Shown here one piece after another: positions 14,734 through 16,374 of a stretch of DNA of 16,374 bases; positions within the stretch are counted from its first letter, which is position 1, and each line of letters starts with the position of its first letter. A program made the position numbers and the translations under genes. This stretch comes from Chloroflexota bacterium. Its GTDB lineage: Bacteria; Chloroflexota; Dehalococcoidia; Bin125. The stretch lies in contig JAPUIR010000176.1 in assembly GCA_027296805.1 (NCBI GenBank), forward strand, positions 1 through 16,374, in the 5' to 3' direction. Below the pieces are notes generated by a model. That model saw nothing but the letters and a program-made list of their open reading frames with translations, was not told the DNA's origin and made no database searches.

Positions 14734-15855
14734 ATGGTCTCTCGCTGGACTGAGAGCTATCTGGACGAGCTTCGACTGCAGGGAGATCCACCCGCGGATC
14801 GCGTGATCGCGGACCTCCGCTCGAACCAAGCGACGGCGGACGTCAATCGTCTGCTGGTCGATCTCATCCGTGCGGACGAGATCCCGCCCGGCCTGCCCGA
14901 TTCGGTCGTGACCTATCTGGAAACCACCCGTGAAGTACCGCCCTGGACCGATCGCGACAAGATCGCCCACGCCAACCGCCTCTTCGGTCGCTGGGGACGG
15001 CAGGTTCTCCTCATCCTTGGCTTCGCCGCTTTGCAGGAAGGCTATTGCCACGCCAAGCTCGCCCAAACCCTTCTCGTGGGGAGCCGCATGGCGTCCGACC
15101 CCAAGCGCCGCGTGATCGAAACCAGCCAACTCCTGATCGACGTGCTGGAACCGGGCGGCCTCGATCCCGACGGCAAGGGCATCCGCACCGTGCAGAAAGT
15201 TCGCCTCATGCACGCCGCCATGCGCACGTTGATCCCAGAGTCGGACGACTACGACCCCGACTGGGGCCTGCCGGTCAACCAGGAAGACCTCGCCTCCACC
15301 CTGACCACCTTCTCTTGGCTCACCCTGGACCTGTTGCCCCACCTGGGGGTACGCCTCAACGACGACGATCGCGAGGCCTATATCCACACCTGGCGCGTGA
15401 TCGGCTTCGTCCTCGGCATTCGCGAGGACGCCCTCCTCACCGACATGGCTGATGGCGCCGCCCTTGTCGACGCCATCCGCCGGCGCCACTACAAAGCAAG
15501 CGAGGCAGGACGCGTCCTGGCCAGGGCCCTCACTGACGTCTACGAAGAGCTGCTCCCCGGCACCGTCTTCGACGGCGTCCCCTCGGCCATGATCCGCGAC
15601 CTGATCGGAAACACCTACGCGGACATGGTCGGGGTTCCCCAGGCCAACTGGACCCGCCACCTCAAAGTGATCGGCGTCATGATCGCCCGCCTGCGCTCCT
15701 TGCTGCCTCGCTCCGGGCCGTTTGAGGACGTCGCCTCGCGTCTGGGCTTCGCCATGACGGAAGGCCTGCTATCCCTGGAACGCGGCGGGGAGCGCCCCGC
15801 CTTCTCGATCCCAGTCGAGCTCCAACGCCAGTGGGAAGTTGGGAAGCAGGCCTGA
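14734..15855 (+). CDS. DUF2236 oxygenase (MpaB / latex-clearing-protein-like)
   Basis: A 373-aa protein. The ATG at 14734 has GGGAG a few bases before it; the frame extends further upstream without support. The family pattern includes 'PPWTDRDKIAHANRLFGRWG' (about 69-88), 'KVRLMHAAMRTLIP' with Lys155, Arg157, His160 and Arg164, and 'EAYIHTWRVIGFVLGI' with His218. These are the conserved helices of the DUF2236/MpaB/Lcp group, in which His and Lys/Arg residues hold a b-type haem and oxygen is used to cleave or oxidise polyisoprenoid or other hydrophobic chains (known for Lcp and fungal MpaB). The substrate here is unknown. No signal peptide is seen, so it is probably cytoplasmic or membrane-associated, unlike secreted Lcp. 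It is tail-to-tail with the 72-aa membrane protein. Confidence 0.85.
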   Translation: MVSRWTESYLDELRLQGDPPADRVIADLRSNQATADVNRLLVDLIRADEIPPGLPDSVVTYLETTREVPPWTDRDKIAHANRLFGRWGRQVLLILGFAALQEGYCHAKLAQTLLVGSRMASDPKRRVIETSQLLIDVLEPGGLDPDGKGIRTVQKVRLMHAAMRTLIPESDDYDPDWGLPVNQEDLASTLTTFSWLTLDLLPHLGVRLNDDDREAYIHTWRVIGFVLGIREDALLTDMADGAALVDAIRRRHYKASEAGRVLARALTDVYEELLPGTVFDGVPSAMIRDLIGNTYADMVGVPQANWTRHLKVIGVMIARLRSLLPRSGPFEDVASRLGFAMTEGLLSLERGGERPAFSIPVELQRQWEVGKQA

Positions 15856-15883
15856 GGTTCGGCTTGGGCGGGGCAACGGTCCC

Positions 15884-16102
15884 CTAAGACCCGGCGGCCT
15901 TCGGGGCATTGTTCCCCAGAATATCGTCGAAGAACCGCTCCAGGTCTTCCAGCGAAAACGTCCCCTCCGTAATCACGACCACCGCAATGAACGCGCCTAG
16001 GGTCACAGCCCCCGTGATCATGAGGACTGTCGTAGTTCTGACTACCAGGCGTATCCAGCCCACGAACGCCCGGACCAGGTTTCGCCCCAGTCGTCTCACC
16101 AT
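15884..16102 (-). CDS. small single-pass membrane protein, 72 aa
   Basis: The ATG is preceded by GAGGTG at 4 bases. Residues 1-18 are basic ('MVRRLGRNLVRAFVGWIRLVVR'), then one long hydrophobic segment spans about 24-46. The tail is acidic ('SLEDLERFFDDILGNN'). The charge pattern suggests the N-terminus inside and the tail outside. I recognise no family. It is convergent with the DUF2236 gene with 28 bases between the stops. Its promoter should lie in 16103-16374, where I see no gene. Confidence 0.65.
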   Translation of the reverse strand: MVRRLGRNLVRAFVGWIRLVVRTTTVLMITGAVTLGAFIAVVVITEGTFSLEDLERFFDDILGNNAPKAAGS

Positions 16103-16374
16103 CTGACACCTCGCGATGCGGTAGACACCGGAGACCCTCGGGATAATTCAGCGCAGCGACGTTGTCAACGCGTGGCTTCGCTCCGCGCTGCGCCACTTCC
16201 CGCCCCTCCGTCCGCTCCCAAGGACGGCGCGTGCCCGCTCCTGTCCAATGCGTGCACGGCATCTCACACGCACCTCGAGCACCGCCGCCCGCCCTCGGCA
16301 TACTGCGCGATAGTGCGATCTTGTCTCAGTGAGGAACCGCCGCCATCCGGTCGAAAAGCCCGCTACCACCCGGC

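Noticed and set aside
14581..15660. 359-codon minus-strand open frame
   Set aside because: It is antisense to the DUF2236 gene and has no recognisable motif.
16148..16369. 73-codon minus-strand open frame at the right edge
   Set aside because: It is Arg-rich with no motif and no ribosome binding site; it is probably non-coding.

Overview
This window comes from the chromosome of a high-GC bacterium (roughly two-thirds G+C by eye). Genes are closely packed on both strands, and GTG and TTG starts occur beside ATG. Two luciferase-like flavin monooxygenases, an SDR, the end of an MDR dehydrogenase, a DUF2236/MpaB-type oxygenase and a zinc-ribbon/cyclase/AAA/TPR regulator suggest a metabolically versatile soil or aquatic lineage. 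Myxococcota or other former Deltaproteobacteria (including Binatota), or an actinobacterium, are possible; the sequence alone does not settle it. I found no rRNA, tRNA, CRISPR array, transposase, integrase or phage gene.

Left part (1-3.2 kb). The end of an MDR dehydrogenase is followed by an EntS-like MFS exporter, a small HEXXH metallopeptidase-like protein on the minus strand and a divergent LysM membrane protein. The LysM protein carries a Cys/His cluster ahead of its membrane segment. A 17-bp interrupted palindrome lies in the gap between the last two.

Middle part (3.2-8.0 kb). Four minus-strand genes encode a 293-aa luciferase-like (LLM) oxidoreductase, a MarR regulator, an SDR dehydrogenase and a longer 430-aa LLM oxidoreductase. 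A strong intrinsic terminator with a 12-bp perfect stem separates the 430-aa LLM from the SDR. The set looks like a small redox module for an organic substrate that cannot be named, with MarR as the likely local regulator. Divergent from it is a DinB-like gene, apparently translationally coupled to a 24-aa upstream ORF.

Right part (8.0-16.4 kb). This holds a DUF2235 alpha/beta-hydrolase with an amidohydrolase-like tail fragment just downstream, then a 1084-aa zinc-ribbon/cyclase/AAA/TPR signalling protein. Next come a DUF2071 protein and an unrecognised 344-aa protein that overlap by 4 bp and form an operon. A divergent DUF2236 (MpaB/Lcp-like) oxygenase and a 72-aa membrane protein follow. 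A hairpin lies between the DUF2071 gene and the cyclase gene. Bases 16103-16374 hold nothing I can support, nor do the gaps 4060-4207 and 9244-9465. No gene-free stretch exceeds 300 bases.

I do not see a clearly new multi-gene system. The best leads are the coupled leader ORF, the LysM protein with its Cys/His domain, the operon upstream of the cyclase gene with its hairpin, and the amidohydrolase-like scrap.
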